From Cristatella mucedo (taxonomy: Eukaryota > Bryozoa > Phylactolaemata > Cristatellidae), in contig WPIO01000016.1 of NCBI GenBank assembly GCA_009760855.2, forward strand, positions 1 to 64,000: a stretch of DNA of 64,000 nt, in the 5' to 3' direction. The position numbers and the translations under genes were made by a program. The first letter of the stretch is position 1; each line of letters begins with the position of its first letter. This document shows, in pieces, positions 13,225 through 23,600 of this stretch. Below the pieces are notes generated by a model. The model was not told where the DNA came from. It saw nothing but the letters and a program-made list of their open reading frames with translations, and did no database searches.

Positions 13225-13614
13225 ATGAGTGTTGGGACAAGAAGTAAAGATTTCCTTGAAGAAGTACCAGGACGACAGTATTCAAACTTTAAAATCTGTT
13301 CGTATTCAATGGGTAGAATAGAAGACATCAGATCAACTTTGTTAGATGCTGTGAAACTAGTATTAGAATATAAAGCACTAAGAGTCAATCACTCTGAACC
13401 AGAAATAGCAAATATATTCACTACAGTTAGAGATAGTTCAATCATTGAAGAGTTCCTTAAAGACTTAAAAATAGAAAAAATAAATAGTATGAAGTCGGAG
13501 GCTTACTCTAAGAAAATTGAATTAACTAAACAAATAAAGAAAGAAATAGATGCAGGAAAGAGTTTTGATCTACCTGAAGAGTTGATTAAAGAGACTATGG
13601 ATTGGAAGATTTAA
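13225..13614 (+). CDS. Intact unknown protein, 129 aa
   Basis: This is one of the few undamaged frames of the element. The start is supported by TATATAGAAAATG at 13215-13227. The product begins MSVGTRSKDFLEEVPGRQ and is largely charged and helical, with a probable coiled coil in the second half (KSEAYSKKIELTKQIKKEID). It has no signal peptide or membrane segment. I do not recognise the family. Its 3' end faces the minus-strand fibre genes, so transcription converges near 13620. Confidence 0.6.
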   Translation: MSVGTRSKDFLEEVPGRQYSNFKICSYSMGRIEDIRSTLLDAVKLVLEYKALRVNHSEPEIANIFTTVRDSSIIEEFLKDLKIEKINSMKSEAYSKKIELTKQIKKEIDAGKSFDLPEELIKETMDWKI

Positions 13615-13639
13615 GATTCTGCAATATATGGGGAAACAT

Positions 13640-14714
13640 CTTTTCATACAATAAGTTGTATCTATTGATGCTGAAGGAGAATAATAAACTCCTTTAACTA
13701 AACCAATCTCAATATAATCTGTATCAGTTGGCCCTGTAATGCTGAACTTTTTAAAACTGGATAAATAACACTAAAGTAAAAAAAGTTTTGATTGATTATT
13801 TTCTATAGTAAAATTGGATAAAGAACTGTTCATTAACATCATATTATTAACAACACCATAATGTTTTAATTTGAAGTATGAACTAAAACTTGGATGATAT
13901 GCAATCTCACGATACAAATCTCAAACAATAATATCACTATCTGTTGTCTTTTCAATAATAATAGTAATATTTGCTTACATAATTCTATAATATACTCTCT
14001 ATTTCTTTGCTAAAACTGAATAGTAAAAATGAACCATAATAATAAATTGATTTGGAAACTGTATAGCTAGTTGGAAAATCAACAAAATTACTAGCACCAT
14101 CTGCTGCATTATTTATATCACTTACCTTTATTATTATACTTGTGTATTCAACTTTTTTATGTTAATATCTGATAGTTTTGATGAAATTAATTTTCCACTA
14201 CTATAAGAAGAAAATACTCGTGATGGATATCAAGTATTATTTACACTCTTTACAAGTAAATCGCCATAATATATAATAAAAACAAGCATTAGCAATAATA
14301 TCAGAAAAATAGGGAAAATTTCCGCATCCTAAATAAATACGATGTGAAAATGTATTAGGAATTAAATCATTTGGATGATAAATAGCAAAATATGGTTCAT
14401 TTCTTCTCATTATTAATTTTTCAACTCTTAACTTTCCTTCTATTGTTACATGTCGATATATATCTACTTTTGTATCAAGATGTTTTTTGTTGCAATATCT
14501 CTTCCATTGACAGGATCTGATATTCTTACATACTTTTTGAGTTTGCAGATACATTACCATTTAAATATTGATCTGAGTCTTCTCTAAAATAATTATTATC
14601 AGCAAATTATTTATTAACAGATTATAATGAATCTACAGTTTCTCCGACATGTGTTATTCTATTTGAATCAAAATTCAAAGTTCCTTCCATTTGAAAATCT
14701 TTTTTACTAAGCAT
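13640..14714 (-). pseudogene. Fibre-like protein, copy 1, broken
   Basis: Read on the minus strand from the ATG at about 14714. It contains the repeat signatures RITHVGETVDSL and ISDPVNGRDIATK, which resemble the phage tail-fibre repeat (NL..PVN..DA..K.YVD). A 107-codon piece (14237-14560) remains open, beginning after the second repeat. The C-terminal part near 14010-14130 reads NNAADGASNFVDFPTSY in another frame. Several stops and frameshifts are present. In phages such repeats form trimeric receptor-binding fibres; a similar attachment role here is inference. Confidence 0.6.
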
Positions 14715-14808
14715 TTTAATGTGTTGCTATATAAAGTGCTACATTTAATGTTTTATTAAATAAGTCATGTGTAGCTATGAATAGAGAACTCTCTACTATT
14801 TTCTTATT

Positions 14809-15610
14809 CTAATCAAAAGAATAACTTCTAAACAATTGAAAAGGATATTCATTTGCATTTATTTCGTTTGCTGGAAAATGAATGATGATTTTTGATAAAT
14901 TTGGGGATAGTGAATATATTGCTGAAAGTACAAATATACCAATAGGGACAGAAATTTCTCCTAATGCACTAATCTTGTTATCATCAAATGTTAAATTACC
15001 AAGTTTTGTTTGTAATGACCCATCAACTAAACCAGTAAAATTTATAACTGCAACTTTTCCCTCAGTAATTCTATTTAGGCAATCAAGATTAACACTGTCA
15101 TTCAGATTAACAGGATCATTTTCAATTTTAATAATATTACTCAACATATCTAGATTTCCATTTACAGATCCTCTGTGTAAATTAAGAAAGTTTGTATCAG
15201 TATTTTCTTTATTTTGTACAGTATAATCATTATTAATATCACCAACAGGAGGACCACTAGCTCTAATACCATCTTTTACAATTAAATTTCCTGTGATTGT
15301 TCCACCTGTAAGTGCTAATTTCGTATCAGCATAATCTTTCGTTGTAGCATCACTAGGCTTTAAAGGATTCGCAAGATCAACTGTTCTATAATTATTCATA
15401 TCATTCAAATTATATCATATTCACATCTCTATCATTGGTAGTAGATATTGAAACAGTTGTAACAAAGTTTTTATCTATATACTTTCTGTTTACAGCATCT
15501 CCAGCATCAACAGGATCTCCTAAATTATTTATACGATTACCATTCATACTTTGATTTCCACTAAGTATATCACCAGTCCTTCTAATATAATTCTTTGAAT
15601 TAGTTCCTTT
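14809..15610 (-). pseudogene. Fibre-like protein, copy 2, N-terminus broken
   Basis: A 199-codon open frame (14809-15408) carries the repeats DLANPLKPSDATTKDYAD and ENDPVNLNDSVNLDCL. Between them is GGTITGNLIVKDG, the glycine-rich turn common in phage-type fibre shafts. Upstream, at about 15465-15560 in another frame, is one more repeat (NNLGDPVDAGDAVNRKYID), so the true start lies near 15600 and a frameshift separates the parts. The C-terminal 70 residues look like a compact beta-rich head. It is the best preserved of the minus-strand fibre genes. Confidence 0.7.
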
Positions 15611-15649
15611 TTTCTATATCTCAACACTTCTATATAATACTAACAAGAA

Positions 15650-16498
15650 AATCTATAAAAGTAATTTCACTTGCAACTGTAAACTTATTAATAGCATATC
15701 TACACGTGCCATCAATATTAATTTATAAAACTATTGTACCACTAACACCATAGGTATTATCACTAGTTAATTCTACATAAGAATTAGTTTTATCAGTTGC
15801 ATACATAATATTAGAAAACATACTAAAATAAGGTAATACTCCAGGAAAGAATGTTTTAAGATTAGTCGCATAACTTATTGTTTTCCCTGTTTTTGTGCAA
15901 TTACTGGCATATCTTCAGGTGTAAGTTGTTGAGGTTGAAATGCATCTCCTGTACTACCATTAGCAGTAATAGGTAAGCCTAACATATCAAGATAGAATAC
16001 ACTTAGATAAGTATTAGAACTCAAAGCTAAATATCTAAATGATAATTGTTTAGTACCATCAACATATTGCTTTGTTAGTACATTAGAATCTTTTACATTT
16101 ATAATATTCTTTTTTCCTATATCAATACTTGCCATTTTTTTACCTTGAAATACTTGTGTCATACTTTTTAGTAATCCATATTTTATTACTTTATAAGGTC
16201 TTAGATCACTGAAAACAGTTCAATCGGCAGAATTACCAGATATACCATAAACATTCTTACAATTCAATTGTGATTTCATTATTGCTCCACTCTTTGGTAA
16301 TAAATCAGTTAGTCTTGATACTGTTGCTAATTCTCCTGAGGCATTACGAATAATACTGTTGCCAGCACTTGAACTAAGGACATAATCTAGTCTTATAGCA
16401 TCACCATTATTAACAGGAAAGCCCAAGTTTGTTGCTCTATTCTTATTAGCATCGAGGTTACTATAAATATTACCTTTAACTTTTCTTACCTTTTCCAT
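15650..16498 (-). pseudogene. Fibre-like protein, copy 3, broken
   Basis: It starts with MEKVRKVKGNIYSN at 16498, preceded by TTATAAGTA. The first repeat, NLGFPVNNGDAIRLDYV, is close to the phage tail-fibre consensus. A second, VKDSNVLTKQYVDGTKQL, lies in the next open piece (15875-16162). The end near 15700-15830 is out of frame. The sister gene at 32629 begins with the same MEKV and a similar spacing to the first repeat, so they are probably paralogues that ended up in opposite arms of the element. Confidence 0.68.
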
Positions 16499-16513
16499 TA
16501 CTTATAATATAAG

Positions 16514-17030
16514 ATGAAAAAAGCAAGAGCCAGAGCCAAGAGGTGCAAGGTTTTGGTGAAGATATAAAAGAAGGAGTTTCCACAGCTGAATATGTTGTTG
16601 GTGGTGTTAAAATTGCAACGAAAGTTAAGTGAAAAAGTAATTACAAAAGTAGCTCCAAAGATTGAGGCTAAGTTATCACTGCAGGCATCGGAAAAGAGTG
16701 CAACATTAGTACCAAAAGCTTTACAATCTCTTAAAGTAATTGAAGGTGCTACTAAAGTTCTAGGAGGATTCCTTTCTGGAGTTACAGGAGTAGTCGATCT
16801 CAGTCTTTTTATAAAAGAAATAGTTGATTATTTCTTCTGGAAAGTACGGACAAGTATTTTGGAAGTCAAAAATGGTTGCTTCTTTAGAGGTTGGCTATTA
16901 TATCAATGCAATATTATTAGAAGTAAAAAAGTCAAAGAGTGATTGGTGTCTAGATCCAAGTAAATTCTTAAGTGAAATGTTTGGACAAGAAATAACGTGG
17001 GATGCTTCTCAATTAGATCCTATCGCTTGA
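16514..17030 (+). pseudogene. Virion-type protein with Lys-rich helix, broken
   Basis: Starting at MKKARARAK (16514), the reading shifts frame at least twice (pieces at 16592-16942 and 16824-17030). A helical, alternately hydrophobic stretch (VITKVAPKIEAKLSLQA, then VLGGFLSGVTGVVDLSLF) suggests a membrane-active or capsid-internal protein. No family is assigned with certainty. It diverges from fibre copy 3 across a short intergenic gap of 15 bases that must hold both start signals. Confidence 0.45.
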
Positions 17031-17042
17031 AAAACTAATTTC

Positions 17043-17231
17043 ATGGAAATGAGAGGAGGATCTTTGCCATTAATTGTTGCACCAATTGTAGCTTCAATTG
17101 CTGGTGTTGTTGGTGCTGTTGGAATTGGTGTAAGTATTGCAGTAACAATCGCCACTCTAATAAAAAAGATAATAGAGGCTACAATGTTTACAGCGAAGCC
17201 ACCGAAGCCTACGGATACACGTGAGCAATGA
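17043..17231 (+). CDS. Small hydrophobic protein, possible membrane-active virion protein
   Basis: This is an intact frame of 62 codons. Residues about 7-42 form one long hydrophobic, Gly/Ala/Val-rich segment (LPLIVAPIVASIAGVV, then GAVGIGVSIAVTIATL) followed by KK, then a proline-rich polar tail (KPPKPTDTREQ). Polintons, adintoviruses and adenoviruses carry small virion proteins with such segments, thought to help the particle cross membranes. The GG shortly after the start would suit cleavage by an adenain-type protease. The family link is by analogy only. Confidence 0.5.
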   Translation: MEMRGGSLPLIVAPIVASIAGVVGAVGIGVSIAVTIATLIKKIIEATMFTAKPPKPTDTREQ

Positions 17232-18345
17232 ATGGATGCTCTTAAGCTTCAAAGTGAACGACTGGGAAATGCTATTGAAGATCTAAAAAATATGGTAGAA
17301 TTGATAAACAAAGGAATTGATATAGGTGTTTCTGGAAAAGTAAAAAGTTCAGAGTTAAAGAACAGATTCGATTATTTGAATAGAGGAATCAAATTAGTTG
17401 ATATCGGAGGTGTGGACTACCTGAACTAAGGAACACTATTAGGAAAGTTGAATAATAATAATAATAATAATATTGCACTTGATAAAGCGCCCTCAGAGAA
17501 CTTAATCTCTTTCTAGGCGCTTTACATTTGCTGCAAAGTGATACGCAATAGAATAATAAGTAAAATCATGCTTGAAAAACAAACAAAATGAATAACATGG
17601 TTAGGGGTTACATGCACTGGGTCAGCATGCAAATGTGGTTAGTGGCAGCATGAACAGTGTCAGCACGCATAAGCACATCGAGGACGAATCACAAGGACCC
17701 ACTAAATGCTGTCCTAAATAGGAATGTTTTTAAGTTTCTTTTAAATGTGGTCAGGTCAGGGGATGTTCTGATGCAGGTCGGGAGGGAGTTCCAGGCTGTG
17801 GGAGCATACGAGCTAAATGCACGGTCTCCAAAGGATTTAAGGTTTGTACGAGGTATTTCTAGACTGTTGGATTCCGAAAAGCGAGTGGTACGATGCTTTG
17901 CCTGATGGGGTAGTATCTCTGAAAGATAGGCTGGAGCCATAGAATGAAGAGACCTAAAAGTGAGCGACAAAACCTTGAAGTCAATCCGTTGCTTGACTGG
18001 TAACCAGTGCAGGTCGGCGAGAAGTGGAGTAATGTGGCAACTGCGACGCTCACGGCAGACAAGCCTAGCTGCAGAGTTTTGCACCAGCTGCAATCGCCTG
18101 ATCGCACATGCTGGTAGGCCAGTAAGCAGTGAGTTGCAGAAGTCGAGACGAGATGTCACGAATGCATGGACCAACTTGGACGTGGTATCCTTATCTAAAC
18201 AAGCCCTAATTTTAGCAATCTTCAGTTGTTGGTGGTAAGAAAGTTTGCGACTATAAGACGGAGTCTGCACTGCCACTTAGTATTATTTATGAAAGAGGTG
18301 CGAGTCAAGAAGAGATTCATTGAGAAGTATTAAAACTCGAAGATG
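17232..18345 (+). pseudogene. Small coiled-coil protein, split by a CR1-B insertion
   Basis: The ATG follows the TGA of the hydrophobic gene directly. The open part (17232-17429) encodes a helical protein, ALKLQSERLGNAIEDL and KSSELKNRFDYLNRG. After a frameshift the viral reading stops at about 17443 where the CR1-B tail begins. It resumes near 18270 with an alternating charged sequence (IIYERGASQEEIH) and ends about 18345. The product was probably a small helical virion or scaffold protein; the function is unknown. Confidence 0.45.
17446..18270 (-). mobile_element. CR1-B retrotransposon, 5'-truncated, inserted in the Polinton
   Basis: On the minus strand a 195-codon open frame encodes the C-terminal part of ORF2, with KIRACLDKDTTSKLVHAF, LADLHWLPVKQRIDFKV and RAFSSYAPTAWNSLP. 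The 3' UTR and the hairpin (AAAGCGCC...GGGCGCTTT) follow and end in an ATT-type tail at 17446. It is 5'-truncated. The good state of its frame compared with the viral genes suggests it inserted after the element had begun to decay. Confidence 0.92.
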
Positions 18346-18367
18346 AGTTGAAGAAAAGCTGCAGTAA

Positions 18368-18905
18368 TTAATAATCTGAATATCTAACTAGTTTATTATC
18401 ATCAATAGGTATATAAGAAAAGTTTAGTCGAGCAAATTGTAAGTGAAGACGGACTGCTTCCATGTCTATAACTTTTGCCGCCTTCTCAGGGTTGTCAGCA
18501 ATTCTAAGATAATATTCTTGATTATCCATTTGAATGCCACTAACAACATTTGCATGCTGACCCTGTGCATGTCACCCCTAACCATATTATTCATTTTGTT
18601 TGTTATTCAAGCATGATTTTACTTACCATTCAATTGCCTTTCCCTTTGCAGCAAATGTAAAGCGCCTAGAAAGAGATCAAGTTCTCTGAGGGCGCTTTAT
18701 CAAGTGCATTATTATTATTATTATTATTAATTATGAGATTGCCATTTATTTGTTTTTTCATGCCAGCAACACCAATGAAACCGGAACTATTTCTTCTAGT
18801 AATTCCTTTATTTCTCATATTTTCTGAATGAGTAGAAAGTCTTAAATCAGTTATTCTATTAGCTGATCTAATTCCATTGATATCATTTATCAAAAATATT
18901 GGCAT
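18368..18905 (-). pseudogene. Fibre-related fragment interrupted by a CR1-B tail
   Basis: The upstream part (18730-18905) reads NRITDLRLSTHSENMRNKG and FIGVAGMKKQINGNLI, resembling the shaft repeats of the fibre genes nearby. The downstream part (18368-18529) is an open frame of 53 codons, MDNQEYYLRIADNPEKAAKV to a TAA. A 190-base CR1-B 3' end lies between them, so I treat them as one gene split by that insertion. The downstream piece could instead be a separate small gene with its own ATG at 18529. Confidence 0.45.
18541..18729 (+). mobile_element. CR1-B 3' end, plus orientation
   Basis: It begins at CATTTGCATGCTGACCCTG, passes the conserved hairpin and ends in (ATT)n. It contains only the 3' UTR, so it is a severely 5'-truncated insertion or a short non-autonomous element using the CR1-B tail. 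It splits a viral minus-strand gene. Confidence 0.9.
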
Positions 18906-19147
18906 TTAATTGTAAACGAATAACCAAGAAATGCAGTGAGCCTTATAATTTTTTCATCAATTTTTATTTCTCTATATCCTGTTTGATTGGTAGTTCCAGC
19001 ATCACTCACAGCTCTTGCATTTCCACCATGAGATGTTTTCCAGACAATTTTCCCAGTGTACGGATTATAATCTAACAATTCATTAACACGTTCACGCAAT
19101 GCAGCAACCTCATCAACTCTAGTAGTACAAACTTCAGCGTCTGACAT
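18890..19147 (-). pseudogene. HNH-type homing endonuclease remnant
   Basis: This is an 85-codon open frame starting MSDAEVCTTRVDEV with an upstream TATATTATATG signal. Residues 26-37 (DYNPYTGKIVWK) and about 50-64 (AGTTNQTGYREIKID) match the opening of phage-type HNH endonucleases, where an xDP.TG...W block is followed by AG..n..GY..I.IDG. The catalytic HNH part that should come next is missing, because the frame ends shortly after IIRLTAF. It is therefore truncated and inactive. Such nucleases are usual in phages and giant viruses but not in the Polinton core set. Confidence 0.6.
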
Positions 19148-19342
19148 TTATATTATATGTTCTATATCTCTTTAAAATATTGTATTATACATAGAAATAA
19201 GTTATAATGAAGCAAAACTTGCTTTATCTGACCATCAATTAAAACTAAGTCATACTCTACTGAACCAATCTCAATACGTCTTAAACACTCTCTTGACGCA
19301 TGTGGACTCATCCACGATCATGATTATACACAAACAAGTAAT

Positions 19343-19636
19343 ATGCCTTAACCAAAACGTATAGAAATAAGAAATTTGTCAGATCTTGTATTAGCTGAAT
19401 CTGCCACACGTAAACCATTAGATCCTAGACAACCGTCTTATGTTAGAGAAGATGCAAAAACGGTATCGGCAATTATGGCTGTAAAGGCCAAGCTTGGTTT
19501 AAGCTTGCTTAATGAATCATTCGTAATGGATTTCTTAAAAGATAAAGTAAGTGATCCATCAAATCTAAAACAAATCACGAATTATGCAAAGGGAATTCTC
19601 AATAGCTTGATATTACAACAAAGAAGATTTAAATAA
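19343..19636 (+). pseudogene. Unknown protein, about 97 aa, one early stop
   Basis: From the ATG at 19343 the frame has a TAA at the third codon and is then open to TAA at 19636. The product reads PKRIEIRNLSDLVLAESA and is helical with a basic C-terminus (LILQQRRFK). An alternative start would be the TTG at 19376. No family is recognised. It converges with the minus-strand gene that ends at 19681, leaving 44 bases between the two stops. Confidence 0.45.
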
Positions 19637-19680
19637 TTAAAACAATTCTAAATTTTGTTTTTGTTTTAATGTGTTATATG

Positions 19681-20175
19681 TTAATAATCAGCAGGATTGA
19701 ATTTATCTTGCCCTTGTTTCTTATCAAAATTATAAACTTTAACTTGTTCTAGCTTCAATCTAATAGTAAGTCTTTCTTCTGAATTATAAGTATCTTTAGT
19801 TACGTAACCTCCATCAAGAATTCCAGTAACAGCAAAGTCATTGTCAAGTTTTTGAATTACTTCAGCAACACTACTGAATTGCATGTGTTGGTTCTTTTGA
19901 TCAATAATATACTTGGTTTAGTTCCAAATGCAATTCCTATACCAATAGTTGAACGACTTGACAGATCGTATCCACTGTATTCAAGCTTCATACTTGCTCT
20001 ATTAGCAATATCTTCTAATGCAGGTCTCATATCTTCACTGATATAGATCCATGCATTGAAGTATGGTTTAGAATCTTTGGTAGTTTTCTCTTCAACTTGA
20101 ACACGAGCTGGCTTTCCTTAGGGAATTGCAACAGAAGAATTTTTTTTTCAAGTACTACGAATTTTTATTATCCAT
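19681..20175 (-). pseudogene. Unknown Polinton protein, about 160 aa, frameshifted
   Basis: The ATG at 20173-20175 is preceded on its strand by TGTATAGAA, the common start motif. Frames change near 20120 and 19900. The longest open piece (19681-19884) reads SSVAEVIQKLDNDFAV and ERLTIRLKLEQVKVYNF. An upstream piece has a beta-rich pattern (PYFNAWIYISEDMRPALE). A nucleic-acid-binding OB-fold type protein is one possibility, but I see no decisive motif. Confidence 0.45.
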
Positions 20176-20204
20176 TTCTATACAAGGAAAAGAGAATGTT
20201 TAAA

Positions 20205-20653
20205 TTAAATTAATAATACCATTGTCGATCAAAAATCTGTTTCTTGCATTAGCTATGGAAAGGTTAAGCATCTTCTTCCGCAATCTGTTCAATCATATAC
20301 TTGCAGCCAAAGTGTCTGAAAGCTTGGTATAACATCAAAATAATGTATTACTTCTGGCATAGGTGGAGCACCGAATGAATCAAAGTAAAAACATTGTTTA
20401 CCTTCCTTTTTTAAATGCTACCCAGTGATATATTGCTCTATCTGATTCTCCTGTATTACAAATAGGACATTCATTTGTAATGGTTTAGTTAATTCATCTC
20501 TTGCAAATACACCTCTAAAATTATGTGTGTCTAATTCTTTTATATAATTATCTATTTTTATATCTGTTGAAGGTGATGGTTTTTTTTTAGTTTGTCAATG
20601 GTCTTTTCAAGTTCTGCAAGTATTCGTTGTTTATCTTCTGCATGCAGCCACAT
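20205..20653 (-). pseudogene. Adenain-type (adenovirus-like) cysteine protease, broken
   Basis: The N-terminal piece MWLHAEDKQRILAELE starts at 20653. After frame changes come FRGVFARDELTKP (about 20500), the active-site His block YHWVAFKKEGK (about 20420), the YFDSFG block with the second catalytic position (about 20380) and a CGRRCL-like Cys block (about 20275). This order, H then D/N then C, is that of the adenain/Ulp1-like maturation proteases of adenoviruses and Polintons, which cleave virion precursors. Stops and frameshifts inactivate it. Its start overlaps the end of the zinc-ribbon gene by 23 bases. Confidence 0.82.
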
Positions 20654-23600
20654 TATAAATGGAAGGAAATATAGCAGGAATACCTTCGCCAGATGATACT
20701 GTTCCTCTTTTACCGTGATATAGAGCACCTTTTCCACTTTTACTATGACATCGAACACCATCACCTCTTTTACCGTGATATAGAGCACCTTTTCCACTTT
20801 TACTATGACATCGAACACCATCACCTCTTTTACTGTGATATAGAGCACCTTTTCCACTTTTACTATGACATCGAACACCATCACCTCTTTTACCGTGATA
20901 TAGAGCACCTTTTTCACTTTTACTATGACATCGAACACCATCACCTCTTTTACCGTGATATAGAGCACCTTTTCCACTTTTACTATGACATCGAACACCA
21001 TCACCTCTTTTACTGTGATATAGAGCACCTTTTCCACTTTGACTATGACATCGAACACCATCACCTCTTTTACTGTGATATAGAGCACCTTTTCCACTTT
21101 GACTATGACATCGAACACCATCACCTCTTTTACCGTGATATAGAGCACCTTTTCCACTTTTACTATGACATCGAACACCATCACCTCTTTTACTGTGATA
21201 TAGAGCACCTTTTCCACTTTTACTATGACATCGAACACCATCACCTCTTTTACCGTGATATAGAGCACCTTTTCCACTTTGACTATGACATCGAACACCA
21301 TCACCTCTTTTACCGTGATATAGAGCACCTTTTCCACTTTTACTATGACATCGAACACCATCACCTCTTTTTACCGTGATATAGAGCACCTTTTCCACTT
21401 TTACTATGACATCGAACACCATCACCTCTTTTACTGTGATATAGAGCACCTTTTCCACTTTTACTATGACATCGAACACCATCACCTCTTTTACTGTGAT
21501 ATAGAGCACCTTTTCCACTTTGACTATGACATCGAACACCATCACCTCTTTTACCGTGATATAGAGCACCTTTTCCACTTTTACTATGACATCGAACACC
21601 ATCACCTCTTTTACTGTGATATAGAGCACCTTTTCCACTTTTACTATGACATCGAACACCATCACCTCTTTTACCGTGATATAGAGCACCTTTTCCACTT
21701 TGACTATGACATCGAACACCATCACCTCTTTTTTACCGTGATATAGAGCACCTTTTCCACTTTTACTATGACATCGAACACCATCACCTCTTTTACCGTG
21801 ATATAGAGCACCTTTTCCACTTTTACTATGACATCGAACACCATCACCTCTTTTACTGTGATATAAATCACCTTTTCCACTTTTACTATGACATCGAACA
21901 CCATCACCTCTTTTACCGTGATATAGAGCACCTTTTCCACTTTTACTATGACATCGAACACCATCACCTCTTTTACCGTGATATAGAGCACCTTTTCCAC
22001 TTTTACTATGACATCGAACACCATCATCTCTTTTACCGTGATATAGAGCACCTTTTCCACTTTTACTATGACATCGAACACCATCACCTCTTTTTACTGT
22101 GATATAGAGCACCTTTTCCACTTTTACTATGACATCGAACACCATCACCTCTTTTACCGTGATATAGAGCACCTTTTCCACTTTTACTATGACATCGAAC
22201 ACCATCACCTCTTTTACTGTGATATAGAGCACCTTTTCCACTTTTACTATGACATCGAACACCATCACCTCTTTTACCGTGATATAGAGCACCTTTTTCC
22301 ACTTTTGACTATGACATCGAACACCATCACCTCTTTTACCGTGATATAGAGCACCTTTTCCACTTTTACTATGACATCGAACACCATCACCTCTTTTACC
22401 GTGATATAGAGCACCTTTTCCACTTTTACTATGACATCGAAACACCATCACCTCTTTTACTGTGATATAGAGCACCTTTTCCACTTTGACTATGACATCG
22501 CACACCATCCCCTCTTTTACCGTGATATAGAGCACCTTTTCCACTTTTACTATGACATCGAACACCATCACCTCTTTTACCGTGATATAGAGCACCTTTT
22601 CCACTTTTACTATGACATCGAACACCATCACCTCTTTTACTGTGATATAGAGCACCTTTTCCACTTTTACTATGACATCGAACACCATCACCTCTTTTAC
22701 CGTGATATAGAGCACCTTTTCCACTTTGACTATGACATCGAACACCATCACCTCTTTTACCGTGATATAGAGCACCTTTTCCACTTTTACTATGACATCG
22801 AACACCATCACCTCTTTTACCGTGATATAGAGCACCTTTTCCACTTTGACTATGACATCGAACACCATCACCTCTTTTACCGTGATATAGAGCACCTTTT
22901 CCACTTTTACTATGACATCGAACACCATCACCTCTTTTTACCGTGATATAGAGCACCTTTTCCACTTTTACTATGACATCGAACACCATCACCTCTTTTA
23001 CCGTGATATAGAGCACCTTTTCCACTTTGACTATGACATCGAACACCATCACCTCTTTTACTGTGATATAGAGCACCTTTTCCACTTTTACTATGACATC
23101 GAACACCATCACCTCTTTTACCGTGATATAGAGCACCTTTTCCACTTTTACTATGACATCGAACACCATCACCTCTTTTACCGTGATATAGAGCACCTTT
23201 TCCACTTTTACTATGACATCGAACACCATCACCTCTTTTACTGTGATATAGAGCACCTTTTCCACTTTTACTATGACATCGAACACCATCACCTCTTTTA
23301 CCGTGATATAGAGCACCTTTTCCACTTTTACTATGACATCGAACACCATCACCTCTTTTACCGTGATATAGAGCACCTTTTCCACTTTTACTATGACATC
23401 GAACACCATCACCTCTTTTACTGTGATATAGAGCACCTTTTCCACTTTTACTATGACATCGAACACCATCACCTCTTTTACCGTGATATAGAGCACCTTT
23501 TTTCCACTTTTACTATGACATCGAACACCATCACCTCTTTTACTGTGATATAGAGCACCTTTTTCCACTTTTACTATGACATCGAACACCATCACCTCTT

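Noticed and set aside
13640-16498. Bacteriophage or bacterial contamination
   Set aside because: The fibre-like genes lie inside an element with Polinton hallmark genes, interrupted by the same CR1 families as the host flanks.
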